From NCBI GenBank assembly GCA_963762885.1, contig CAVXNH010000077.1:124001-188000 (forward strand): a DNA stretch of 64,000 nt, in the 5' to 3' direction. The stretch is from JASHVB01 sp963762885. GTDB lineage: Bacteria > Pseudomonadota > Alphaproteobacteria > Acetobacterales > Acetobacteraceae. A model generated the notes under the pieces. The model ran no database searches. It saw nothing but the letters and a program-made list of their open reading frames with translations, and was not told where the DNA came from. A program made the translations under genes and the position numbers. This document shows positions 54,493-62,191 of the stretch, piece by piece (position 1 is the first letter of the stretch; every line of letters begins with the position of its first letter).

Positions 54493-55338
54493 ATGACCAA
54501 TCACGTGGGCCGCCGCGCCCTGGCCGGCGTCGCGGCCCTGTTGCCTGCCGCGGCGATGATACCAGCCGCCCAGGCGCAAACGGCGAATGAGAGCGCCTTC
54601 GAGCGCATCCGCCGCACCAAGGTGCTGCGTATTGCCGCGTTGCCTGGCGAGCTGCCGTATTTCCAGAAGGACCTCGCCACCGGCGAGTGGAGCGGCGCCT
54701 GCATCGAAATGGCCAAGGACATCGCCAAGGTGTTCGACGCCAAGCTGGAATATCTCGAATCCACCTACGGCAATTCAGTGCTGGACCTGCAATCCAACAA
54801 GGTCGATCTCGCCTTTGCGCTGAACCCAACTGCGGCCCGCGCGCTGTCCATCGGCTTCACCCATCCGATGATCATCCATCCGTTCGGCTGCCTGGCGAAG
54901 CAGGGTCTGGATCCGAAGACCTGGGACGATTTGAACAAGCCCGACATCCGCATCGTGTTCGACATCGGCTCGCTGCACGAAACCGCGGCGCGGCGCTATT
55001 GCTCGAAGGCGCAGCTCACCGGCTACAAGACCCGCGACGAGTGCACGCTGGCGCTGCAATCGGGCCGTGCGGACGCGCATATCCTGGCAGCGATCCTGGG
55101 GCTGGCCGCGGTGGGCAAGAACCCCTCGCTCGGGCCCTATCACCTGCTGGGCGATCCCACCGTGGCGCTGCCGAGCTGCCTCGGCGTGCAATGGGAGACG
55201 GACCAGCGGTTTCGCGAGGTGCTGAACGCCTGGCTCGATTTCAATCGCGGTGCGGCACAGATCCGCGAATGGCTGCTGGAGGGGCTGGCGAAATTCGGCG
55301 TCAATCGCGACCAGGTACCGTCGCAGTTGAGTTTCTGA
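54493..55338 (+). CDS. Amino-acid ABC transporter substrate-binding protein
   Basis: 281 residues from ATG 54493 (AAGGAG upstream). The signal region MTNHVGRRALAGVAALLPAA with an Arg pair may be a Tat signal; cleavage near AQAQ. SBP_bac_3 features: FERIRRTKVLRIAALPGELP, EWSGACIEMAKDIAKVFDAK, DLAFALNPTAARALSIGFTH. Binds an amino acid or similar polar compound in the periplasm. A hairpin follows before the permease gene. Confidence 0.9.
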   Translation: MTNHVGRRALAGVAALLPAAAMIPAAQAQTANESAFERIRRTKVLRIAALPGELPYFQKDLATGEWSGACIEMAKDIAKVFDAKLEYLESTYGNSVLDLQSNKVDLAFALNPTAARALSIGFTHPMIIHPFGCLAKQGLDPKTWDDLNKPDIRIVFDIGSLHETAARRYCSKAQLTGYKTRDECTLALQSGRADAHILAAILGLAAVGKNPSLGPYHLLGDPTVALPSCLGVQWETDQRFREVLNAWLDFNRGAAQIREWLLEGLAKFGVNRDQVPSQLSF

Positions 55339-55345
55339 GGGAACG

Positions 55346-55376
55346 AAAACCCCTGCTGCCTCGCGGCAGGGGTTTT
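55346..55376 (+). terminator. Intrinsic terminator/attenuator between the binding protein and the permease
   Basis: AAAACCCCTGCTGCC / GGCAGGGGTTTT is a perfect hairpin with loop TCGC, ending in TTTT. Located just after the substrate-binding protein gene, it would reduce permease expression relative to the binding protein, a normal arrangement for ABC importers. Confidence 0.8.
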
Positions 55377-55386
55377 CACACGGGAG

Positions 55387-56052
55387 ATGCAATACCACTG
55401 GGACTTCGCCTTCCTCACGCGCTACGTGCCGCTGTTCTGGAGCGGCATATTGGTGACGCTCGCCTACACCTTCGCCAGTATCGTCATCGGATTGATCATC
55501 GGGTTGCTGGTGGGTCTCGGCCGGCTGTCGAAATCCAGGCTGCTGAATTTGCCGCTGATCGCCTATATCGAGGCGTTCCGCTGCACGCCGCTGCTGGTAC
55601 AGCTTGTATGGTTCTATTATGCGCTGCCGGTGTTGCTTGGCATCCAGATACCCGCCACGGCGGCTGCCGTGATGACGCTGTCCGCCTATACCGGCGCGTT
55701 CTACGCCGAAATATTCAGAGGTGGAATAATATCGATAGAGCAGGGACAGTGGGATGCGGCGAGGGCGCTGGGGTTAAGACGGTGGCATGTGATGCGGAAG
55801 GTAATATTGCCGCAGGCGGTACGGCGCATGATCCCGCCTTTCGTCAATCAGTCGATCACGCAATTGAAGAACACCTCGCTGGTTTCCACGATCGCGGTTC
55901 CGGATCTGCTATACAACGGGACGCTGATCACCGCGGACACCTATCGTCCGCTCGAAGTTTATACCGTCGTTGCGGTGATCTATTTCGCCCTGTTATTTCC
56001 CAGCACGTTGCTCGCGCAGGCCTATGAGCGCGCGTTGGCCAAGGGTCGTTAG
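55387..56052 (+). CDS. Amino-acid ABC transporter permease
   Basis: 221 residues. Membrane helices VPLFWSGILVTLAYTFASIV, LIGLLVGLGRLSKS, EAFRCTPLLVQLVWFYYALP (typical RGTPxLVQ-like motif), and the EAA loop WDAARALGLRRWHVMRKVIL PQAVRRMIPP. HisM/GlnP family. No ATP-binding gene follows: the downstream DNA is a repeat array and the transposase unit. Confidence 0.92.
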   Translation: MQYHWDFAFLTRYVPLFWSGILVTLAYTFASIVIGLIIGLLVGLGRLSKSRLLNLPLIAYIEAFRCTPLLVQLVWFYYALPVLLGIQIPATAAAVMTLSAYTGAFYAEIFRGGIISIEQGQWDAARALGLRRWHVMRKVILPQAVRRMIPPFVNQSITQLKNTSLVSTIAVPDLLYNGTLITADTYRPLEVYTVVAVIYFALLFPSTLLAQAYERALAKGR

Positions 56053-56056
56053 AGGA

Positions 56057-56181
56057 CCCCAACCGTCATGGCCGGCCCCCACCCGTCATGGCCGCCCCCA
56101 ACCGTCATGGCCGTCCCCAACCGTCATGGTCGCCCCCAACCGTCATGGTCGCCCCCCACACGTCATGGCCGGGCTTGACCC
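56057..56181 (+). repeat. Tandem array of a 17-20 bp repeat (left array)
   Basis: Six units in direct order: CCCCAACCGTCATGGCCGG, CCCCACCCGTCATGGCCG, CCCCAACCGTCATGGCCG, CCCCAACCGTCATGGTCG (twice) and CCCCACACGTCATGGCC, with occasional extra Cs. There are no unique spacers, so this is not a CRISPR array. The unit equals the arm core of the dispersed palindromes. The array is immediately downstream of the permease gene and the right array (58636-58792) is its inverse. Confidence 0.85.
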
Positions 56182-56228
56182 GGCCATCTATCGCGGCACC
56201 GTGGTGCATAGATGGCCGGGTCAAGCCC
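56171..56228. repeat. Inverted repeat at the inner edge of the left array
   Basis: GGGCTTGACCCGGCCATCTAT (56171-56191) is mirrored by ATAGATGGCCGGGTCAAGCCC (56207-56227) around CGCGGCACCGTGGTGC. The half GGGTCAAGCCCGGCCATGAC recurs at 58636-58655, at the start of the right array. Confidence 0.75.
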
Positions 56229-56320
56229 TGCCCTTTACCCATAACGCCGCGTCGGACAGTTTCTTGCGAGAAGCGGTTTTCCTTCGCTGCCGGCTGGGTG
56301 TCGCGAGAGATTTGGCGTGC

Positions 56321-58576
56321 TCAGTGCGGCCGGTTGTAGATGGCGTGGAAGCTGCGGAACGCAGCGGTGATGTCGTCCATGCGCTGCAGCCCGCGCCAGA
56401 GGCTTTGAGTTCCCGGCTCGCCATCGGATTTGCGGCCGAGGAAGCCGCCGAGCCGGGCGACGGCGCGGATCATCTGGCGCAGCGACGGCGGCTCTGCGGG
56501 GGGCAGCTTGCGGGTCTGGAAGGCCACGACCGCCTGCCACTGGTCGTCCTCGAAGACTGCCGTGCAGGGCAGGTCCGGGGTGGCGCGGCCCAGGTATGTG
56601 AGATGGTGGATGCGCCAGGCGACCACGGCATCGATGGCCAGGCAGGCCTCCAGCCGGTCGGCGGTGCCAAGCTGACGGTCCTCGATGTTGCAGCCGCTTT
56701 TCAGCACGCGGTGGAATACCTCGATACCCCAGCGCACGGCATACCACTGCACCCGCTCGATGGCGTCGGCCAATCCGTGCACCGGCACCGAGCTCAGCAG
56801 CAGCCACTCCAGCCCCTGCTTGACCTCCGGCGGCGGGTTGGGTTCGCGCGCCAGCACCACCCAGCCATGCACCAAGGGCAGGTCGGGCCTGCCGGCGGGC
56901 GGTCGCAGCGTCACCGGCTGGCAGCGCAGTTCCATCGAGGCGACCCGCGCCGGCTGCTTGCCCTGGCGCGGCACCTGCAGATCGATCGTGCCGGCAATCG
57001 GGGACAACAGCAGGTGCGGCCACAACTGGTGATGTTCGCCGTGCAATCCTCGCTTCTTCTCCTTGGCGCGCAGCACCGCGTCGCGCCCCTGCTGCTGCGC
57101 CGCCAGCATGTATTCGTAGATGTCGGACTCGCGGTCGCTCAGTACCACGACCCGGGTGTTGGGACACTGCGCCGCCGCCTGGCCGATCGGTCCCAGCGGA
57201 CGCAACCACTTGCTGCTCTCCTTCTCCTCGATTGGCTTGTCGTTGCACTGCGTGCGCTTGCCGAACTCGGCCGGATCGCGCGCCCAGCACTCCATGTGGA
57301 GGATGCCGAGCGGCAGGCCCTGTGGGGTGAAGGCGAGCGCGCTGTGCAGCAACAGGCCCTGCGGGCCGTCCAGCTTGTTGGCGATGGGGCCGATGCCCTG
57401 CATCCCCGGGCGGGTGGTATAAGCGAGGCTGCTGGTGTCCTGCGCCACCAGCACCAGCGCTTCGCGGCGCATGCGTTCGGCGGTGGCCTGGCGGTGCGGT
57501 TCGAGCAAGCTGTCCATGCTGACCCGGTCGTTGTCGAAGAAGCGATAGGCTGCCTTGGCGGCGGCCGGCGAGCCACAGGCCTGCGGGATGTTGGCCTGCG
57601 GCTGGGCAAAGAACGCCGCCCCCAGGTCGAGCAACCGGGCCTGCAACCGCGTATCGCCGAGTTTGGCACCGTCGAACTCGCGATGCACCCAGCCCGGGCG
57701 GGATGGCGCACGGTTGGGGCACCGCCGCTTCAGGGTGCGCGGCGCCAGCGGATAGAGGAACACCCGCTTGCGGGGCAGGCCGCCCTTGGCTGCGCGGTCC
57801 TGCCGGCCGCGGCCGGCGGTCATGCCGACCTCGATCCAGTTGGCCGCGCGGTAGGCGGTGCCGGAACGGGCGGCCTCGACACAGGTCTCCATCAGCCAGG
57901 GGGTGATGCCGTAGCGCTGCTGCCAGTCGGGTCCGATGCGCCGGACCAACTGGCCGAGCACGTGCGAGGCGAGATGCTTCACCTGGATGGTGGGCAGAAT
58001 GAGGAAGCGGCTGTTGCAGACGATGGCTTGCAGGTTGGCGGCGCGTTCGGCGTCGGTCCAGCCCAGCCAGGTGTCGCGCGCGGTGAGCCGCCAGGCGGCG
58101 GCACTGACGGCGAGACCGCCGAGCACACCGTGGCGGTCGCTGCGGATCAGGTAGCGGAGCTGCGCGCCACACAGCTTGGCCGGGCCGAGCGGGTGGTGCT
58201 CGGCCATCATGGCGTTCCAGGTCTGGCTGTCGGCTGTGCCGCCGGCGAGCGGTTGGAGGCTGACGGCGCCGAGTTCGGCAAGCGTGCCGGCGAAATGAGG
58301 CCAGGTGCGGGATGCGTCGGGCGGCATGGCGCGGGCGGCGGGCGGGCCGCGGTGCGGCGCGGGCAGCACGATGGCGCCCTGCCGCTGCAGGGCAAGCAAT
58401 CGCTTGCGGCACGCCATCTCCTGCGGTCGGCCGGTGCGGTCGCGCCAGTCCAGCCGGGCACAGACCTCCTTGGCCAGGCGGTAACGCGACAGCCCAGGCT
58501 CGGCCTGCATACGCTCGGCAAGCCAGGCCAATGTGGCGGGATCGGACAGGCGCTGTTGCGGCAGATGGTAGATCAT
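56321..58576 (-). CDS. DUF4338 (Druantia DruA-like) - IS4/Tn5-type transposase fusion
   Basis: 751 residues. Residues 1-100: helical N-terminus (LAWLAERMQAEPGLSRYRLA). Residues 125-280: DUF4338, with LGPAKLCGAQLRYLI, LAVSAAAWRLTARDTWLGWT, IVCNSRFLILPTIQVKHLAS, GTAYRAANWIEVGMTAGRGR and a KRVFLYPL end. Residues 295-740: Tn5/IS50-like transposase, with REFDGAKLGDTRLQARLLDL, AYRFFDNDRV, D380 (VAQDTSSL), D481 (LSDRESDIYEY) and the YREK signature Y612-R615-E619-K626 (YAVRWGIEVFHRVLK). All catalytic residues are present. DUF4338 proteins include DruA of the Druantia defence system; here the domain is joined to a transposase. Confidence 0.88.
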   Translation of the reverse strand: MIYHLPQQRLSDPATLAWLAERMQAEPGLSRYRLAKEVCARLDWRDRTGRPQEMACRKRLLALQRQGAIVLPAPHRGPPAARAMPPDASRTWPHFAGTLAELGAVSLQPLAGGTADSQTWNAMMAEHHPLGPAKLCGAQLRYLIRSDRHGVLGGLAVSAAAWRLTARDTWLGWTDAERAANLQAIVCNSRFLILPTIQVKHLASHVLGQLVRRIGPDWQQRYGITPWLMETCVEAARSGTAYRAANWIEVGMTAGRGRQDRAAKGGLPRKRVFLYPLAPRTLKRRCPNRAPSRPGWVHREFDGAKLGDTRLQARLLDLGAAFFAQPQANIPQACGSPAAAKAAYRFFDNDRVSMDSLLEPHRQATAERMRREALVLVAQDTSSLAYTTRPGMQGIGPIANKLDGPQGLLLHSALAFTPQGLPLGILHMECWARDPAEFGKRTQCNDKPIEEKESSKWLRPLGPIGQAAAQCPNTRVVVLSDRESDIYEYMLAAQQQGRDAVLRAKEKKRGLHGEHHQLWPHLLLSPIAGTIDLQVPRQGKQPARVASMELRCQPVTLRPPAGRPDLPLVHGWVVLAREPNPPPEVKQGLEWLLLSSVPVHGLADAIERVQWYAVRWGIEVFHRVLKSGCNIEDRQLGTADRLEACLAIDAVVAWRIHHLTYLGRATPDLPCTAVFEDDQWQAVVAFQTRKLPPAEPPSLRQMIRAVARLGGFLGRKSDGEPGTQSLWRGLQRMDDITAAFRSFHAIYNRPH

Positions 58577-58635
58577 GCCGCAACCGCTACATCAGGCGAG
58601 GCTTTGTGTCCAGAGGGGGTTGTGGGGGATGATCA

Positions 58636-58792
58636 GGGTCAAGCCCGGCCATGACGGGTGGGGGCTGGCCGTGACAGGTGGGGTCCAACCAGGACGGGTG
58701 GGGTCCAACCAGGACGGGCGGGGTCCGGCCATGACGGGTGGGGGCCGGCCGTGACGGTTGGGGCGGTCCGTGCCGGTTGGGGCGGTCCGTGC
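58636..58792 (-). repeat. Tandem array of a 20-bp repeat (right array)
   Basis: About seven units with a 20-bp period in the reverse orientation to the left array: CCGGCCATGACGGGTGGGG, TGGCCGTGACAGGTGGGG, CCAACCAGGACGGGTGGGG, CCAACCAGGACGGGCGGGG, CCGGCCATGACGGGTGGGG, CCGGCCGTGACGGTTGGGG and CGGTCCGTGCCGGTTGGGG. The last units also match the right arm of the MITE-like element (GGGCGGTCCGTGC). Units are more diverged than on the left. Confidence 0.82.
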
Positions 58793-58820
58793 CGCAGGTG
58801 AATCTTTAAGGCGCTCGGTA

Positions 58821-59382
58821 TTACCTGGAAGCCGCAGGCGGGAAGCCAACGCCTCGATAGATCTCATCGAGGCGCAGTTCGACGCCGATCTCAGGCAGCA
58901 TGATGGTGCCGTCCGTGACCGGAGTTCTCACCCCATCCAGCAGTCCCCAGTTCCAATACGGTGGCAGCCATGCTGCGTTGCGCCAGGATCACGTAGCGAC
59001 GTATGCCAGGCAACTGGGCGTACTCGATACGCTTATCCTGGCGGTCGGTATCGGCCGTGTCGTCCGACAGAACCTCGAAGGTCACCACCGCGTCTCGCAG
59101 GGTCCGGACGCCGTCTGGGATCCGGCCAGCGCAGACGGTTACGTCCGGATAGCGGACCCTTCCGCCGACCTCGACCCGCATCTCCTGGACCGCGTCGAAC
59201 GCGACAGGATCGAGACGTTCGGAAAGCAGGCGCATGATGTTGAAGATGATGCGTTGGTGCGCTCTGCTTCCCCCGGTCATCTCGACGATCCGGGTGCCAT
59301 CGAACTCATGCTTACCCTCCTGCCCATCCTCCCAGGAGAGGAAGCGCTCAACCGACCAAGGCTCGCGCAGCACGATGTTCAT
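58821..59382 (-). CDS. Uma2-family endonuclease-like protein, frameshifted by one extra base at 58931-58934
   Basis: From ATG 59382: NIVLREPWSVERFLSWEDGQ, EFDGTRIVEMTGGSRAHQRI, RVRYPDVTVCAG (PD-(D/E)xK-like core) and VTFEVLSDDTADTDRQDKRI, EYAQLPGIRRYVILAQ. After GTAGW the frame breaks; removing one base of the C4 run (plus strand) gives WVRTPVTDGTIMLPEIGVEL RLDEIYRGVGF and a stop at 58821. Corrected length about 186 residues. Uma2/DUF820 proteins are predicted PD-(D/E)xK nucleases of unknown role. Confidence 0.85.
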
Positions 59383-59621
59383 GGCCGCCAGGTTAGTTGG
59401 TCCCCCGAATGCGGTCCAGCCAATCCGTCCCGGCCGCTTGCCACGACCTGGCGACGCCTTGCGACCCGGCCGGCGACCGGCTTCCGCGTCCGGTCGTGTC
59501 CCGACATAATCGGCCGCATCATGATCCCGCGATTGCCTCCGCTCGACTGCCTCCGCGCAGTCCCGCGAACGCAACACCTGCGCTTGTCGGGCGTACTGTG
59601 CTGCGCCAACCCGAGGCCATG

Positions 59622-60845
59622 ATGGCGCCTTATGACGCCATCATTGTCGGCACGCGTTGCGCCGGGGCCCCGCTGGCAATGCTGCTCGCCCGCAAGGGGC
59701 ACCGCGTGCTCGGCATCGACCGCGCGAGCTTCCCCAGCGATACGGTGTCGACGCATTTTCTCTGGCCACGCACCACGGCGATGCTCGGCAAGTGGGGTTT
59801 GCTCCAGCGGCTGGCGGCAACCGGCTGTCCACCGATCGAGTCGGTCACGCTCGATGTTGGCCCGGTCGCCATTCGCGGCCGGCCGGACGCCGTGGACGGC
59901 ACCGCGATCATGTATTGTCCGCGGCGCTACGTGCTTGACGCGCTGTTGGTCGAGGCGGCGCGCGAGGCAGGCGCCGAGCTACGAGAAGGCATCACAGTCA
60001 CGGATCTTGTCTGGCAGGACGACCGTGTCGTTGGTGTAGCAACGACAGAGCATGACGGACGCCGTGACGTGGCGCACGCCGGCATCGTCATCGGCGCAGA
60101 CGGCGTGTGGTCGCGCGTTGCACGGGCTGTTGGTGCGCCCCTCGAGATCGATCATGCGTCGCGCAGCTGCGCCTATTATGCCTATTGGAGTGGCATCCCG
60201 ACGGATGGTGTCGAATTCTATCGCCGGCGTGGCCGGGTGATTTTGGTGTTTCCGACCCATGACGATCACACCTGCATTTATGTTGGCTGGCCGATCGAGG
60301 CAACGCAGGCTTACCGAACCGACGTGAAAGCCAGCTACCTGGCTACGCTCGAACTCGCACCCGACCTGGCGCGCCGCGTGGCAGCGGGACGCCAGGTGCA
60401 AGCCTTCAAGGGGACGAACAAGCTGCCGAACTATTACCGGAAGGCCTGGGGCAACGGGTGGGCACTGGTGGGCGACGCCGCCTACCATCGTGATCCCATC
60501 ACCGGGATGGGCATCGGGGACGCATTCCTGGGGGCAGGGCTGCTGGCGGATGCCGTCGATTCCGTCACGCGCGCGGATACGTCGATCGACCAGGCACTGA
60601 CCCAGTACCAGGAGGTATTGCACCAACGCACACGGCCAGTGTTCGACTACACCCTGCTATCCGCTGCTCTCGACGATCCGGCGCCGCTGTCGGCATTCTA
60701 CGCCGCGGTCGCGAAGAATCCGGAGGCAACCACGCAGATGATGAACGTGCTCGCTGGCATCATGCCGTTCCGGGCGTTCTTCAATCGCGCCAACATTGGC
60801 CGCCTCACGGATGGTGTCGGCGTTTTGTCCACGGAAGCGGGCTGA
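59622..60845 (+). CDS. FAD-dependent oxidoreductase (geranylgeranyl reductase/monooxygenase-like)
   Basis: 407 residues from ATG 59622 (59619 also possible). FAD motif YDAIIVGTRCAGAPLAMLLA with the GxGxxG-related GTRCAG, then GADGVWSRVARAVG and the second FAD motif GWALVGDAAYHRDPITGMGI. Resembles FAD-dependent monooxygenases and geranylgeranyl-reductase-like enzymes (UbiH/PheA fold). Substrate unknown. Confidence 0.88.
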   Translation: MAPYDAIIVGTRCAGAPLAMLLARKGHRVLGIDRASFPSDTVSTHFLWPRTTAMLGKWGLLQRLAATGCPPIESVTLDVGPVAIRGRPDAVDGTAIMYCPRRYVLDALLVEAAREAGAELREGITVTDLVWQDDRVVGVATTEHDGRRDVAHAGIVIGADGVWSRVARAVGAPLEIDHASRSCAYYAYWSGIPTDGVEFYRRRGRVILVFPTHDDHTCIYVGWPIEATQAYRTDVKASYLATLELAPDLARRVAAGRQVQAFKGTNKLPNYYRKAWGNGWALVGDAAYHRDPITGMGIGDAFLGAGLLADAVDSVTRADTSIDQALTQYQEVLHQRTRPVFDYTLLSAALDDPAPLSAFYAAVAKNPEATTQMMNVLAGIMPFRAFFNRANIGRLTDGVGVLSTEAG

Positions 60846-60953
60846 CAGCACTAACGTCAGTCACGACCCGCTCGTGGGCAACGCCACGCTTGCCTGACCG
60901 TTGCGCCAGCGCAGCATCGCAGACGAAGGCGCCTTCGGGCCGTGCGTCCATAC

Positions 60954-61133
60954 TCAGTGATGCATCCGGGCGGGCTGGTCCAGCACCTTGGAGGCCAGCG
61001 ACAGCAGGCTCTCGGCGGCGGTGCGGAAGCCGGCCTTGTCTGCATCCTCCGCCAGGGTCAGCAGTCGATCCGACAGCATCAGCGGGCTGAACGCCGGTTC
61101 GGGCTGCGATTCGATGCGGGTCATGTAGGTCAT
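60954..61133 (-). CDS. Small hypothetical protein (59 residues)
   Basis: ATG 61133 has a near-perfect AGGAGGAAG eight bases upstream, which supports translation. MTYMTRIESQPEPAFSPLML and SDRLLTLAEDADKAGFRTAA ESLLSLASKVLDQ form an amphipathic helical protein with no recognised domain. Confidence 0.65.
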   Translation of the reverse strand: MTYMTRIESQPEPAFSPLMLSDRLLTLAEDADKAGFRTAAESLLSLASKVLDQPARMHH

Positions 61134-61309
61134 GGCGTCTTCCTCCTGGTCGATTCCGATGCCACAGCCTGCAAGCCGGAGTCTCGGCCGGCTCTGATCT
61201 AGATCAATCTTTCGCTGATTTTTGCTTGGGATTTCTACGTACGGGGTACCGCAGACTCTCGCGTGTGGCATTAATAATTGGGTAACGGCTGCCGCCAGGA
61301 TACCCTTCG

Positions 61310-62164
61310 TCAGGTCGCTTCGGGCGTTCTGAAGCTCAAGGCCAAACCGACGTCGAGCGGCACCGGCTCGAACCGCAGCAGCGCGCGCATGGGCGCGATA
61401 TCGAACGCCTTGTCTTCGGTGAGACGACGGATCTCGGCGGGCCGGATGGTGGGGAGCAGGGGAAGGAATCGGGACAGGTTTGTTGCTGCGAGCAACGGTG
61501 CGAGGGGAAACCCGATGATGCGTGGGGGTGGCAGCCCGGCGGCGGCGGCAACCGCCCGTACGAAGTCGGCGTAGCGCAGCGGCGCGGGACCGGCCACCAC
61601 GAGGCTATGCGGACCGTGACATTCCACTGCGAGCGCGGCGCGGATCGCGCGCGTTACGTCGTCCTGATGGATCGGCTGTACCAGGGCGTTGCCGCCTCCT
61701 GGCAACGGCAACACCGGCAGCCGGCGCAACAGGGCCGCCAGACGCTGCACATTGTCCTCCCCCGTCGCACCGTAGATCATCGTCGGATGCAGCATGACTT
61801 CGGCGCGGCCGGAGGCGAGGAGGGCGGCCTCGCCGGCCAGCACGCCGTTGCCATGGGCATCCGGCCATTTGGTGAATTTGCGCGTGCTGCCGAGGAAGAC
61901 CAGCCGTGCATCCGGCGGCGCCGCGGCAATCACCGCCGCGGCGTGGCGTGCGTGTGCGGTCGAGACGACGGCAGTCGCGTCATGCAGGGCGGCGCACAGC
62001 GCGGCCGGGTCGGTGAGGTCGGCGATACGCGGTGTGAGTGCGATGCCCTGCGCCGCCCATTTGGCGGCGTCGCGCACGACCGGCACGATGGCCACGCGGT
62101 GGGCGATCAGCGAGCGGCACAGCGCCGCGCCGGATCGGCCCGAGGCGCCGATGATGGTCAGCAT
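61310..62164 (-). CDS. NAD(P)-binding NmrA/epimerase-like protein
   Basis: 284 residues. Rossmann motif MLTIIGASGRSGAALCRSLI, then AVVSTAHARHAAAVIAAAPP, RLVFLGSTRKFT, HPTMIYGATGEDNVQRL and PIHQDDVTRAIRAAL are typical of atypical SDR (NmrA-like) proteins, similar to complex I NDUFA9-type sequences. The start codon follows the sequence GGGAGAGGTT, which belongs to the palindrome at 62165-62191. Confidence 0.88.
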   Translation of the reverse strand: MLTIIGASGRSGAALCRSLIAHRVAIVPVVRDAAKWAAQGIALTPRIADLTDPAALCAALHDATAVVSTAHARHAAAVIAAAPPDARLVFLGSTRKFTKWPDAHGNGVLAGEAALLASGRAEVMLHPTMIYGATGEDNVQRLAALLRRLPVLPLPGGGNALVQPIHQDDVTRAIRAALAVECHGPHSLVVAGPAPLRYADFVRAVAAAAGLPPPRIIGFPLAPLLAATNLSRFLPLLPTIRPAEIRRLTEDKAFDIAPMRALLRFEPVPLDVGLALSFRTPEAT

Positions 62165-62191
62165 AACCTCTCCCGCTTCACGGGAGAGGTT
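62165..62191. repeat. Short palindrome at a gene junction
   Basis: AACCTCTCCCG CTTCA CGGGAGAGGTT. On the minus strand it carries the last codons and stop (KPLP then TGA in the loop) of the MetE-like gene and the Shine-Dalgarno-like GGAGAGG of the next gene. The same arms end the element inside the GT-C gene (16014-16170). Confidence 0.7.

Larger units (their letters stand above)
56057..58792. mobile_element. Transposon-like unit: DruA-transposase gene between inverted repeat arrays
   Basis: One transposase gene is enclosed by two arrays of the same short repeat in opposite orientation (56057-56181 and 58636-58792), which read towards the gene like subterminal binding sites. Classical IS4/IS50 end sequences could not be identified by eye, so the outer limits are provisional. 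Total about 2.7 kb. The element separates the amino-acid permease gene from the Uma2 gene. Confidence 0.55.

Noticed and set aside
56057..56181. CRISPR array
   Set aside because: Units follow each other directly with a 17-20 bp period and no unique spacers; no cas genes.
56024..58654. 876-codon plus-strand frame across the transposase unit
   Set aside because: It translates the repeat arrays and the antisense of the transposase; no domain pattern.
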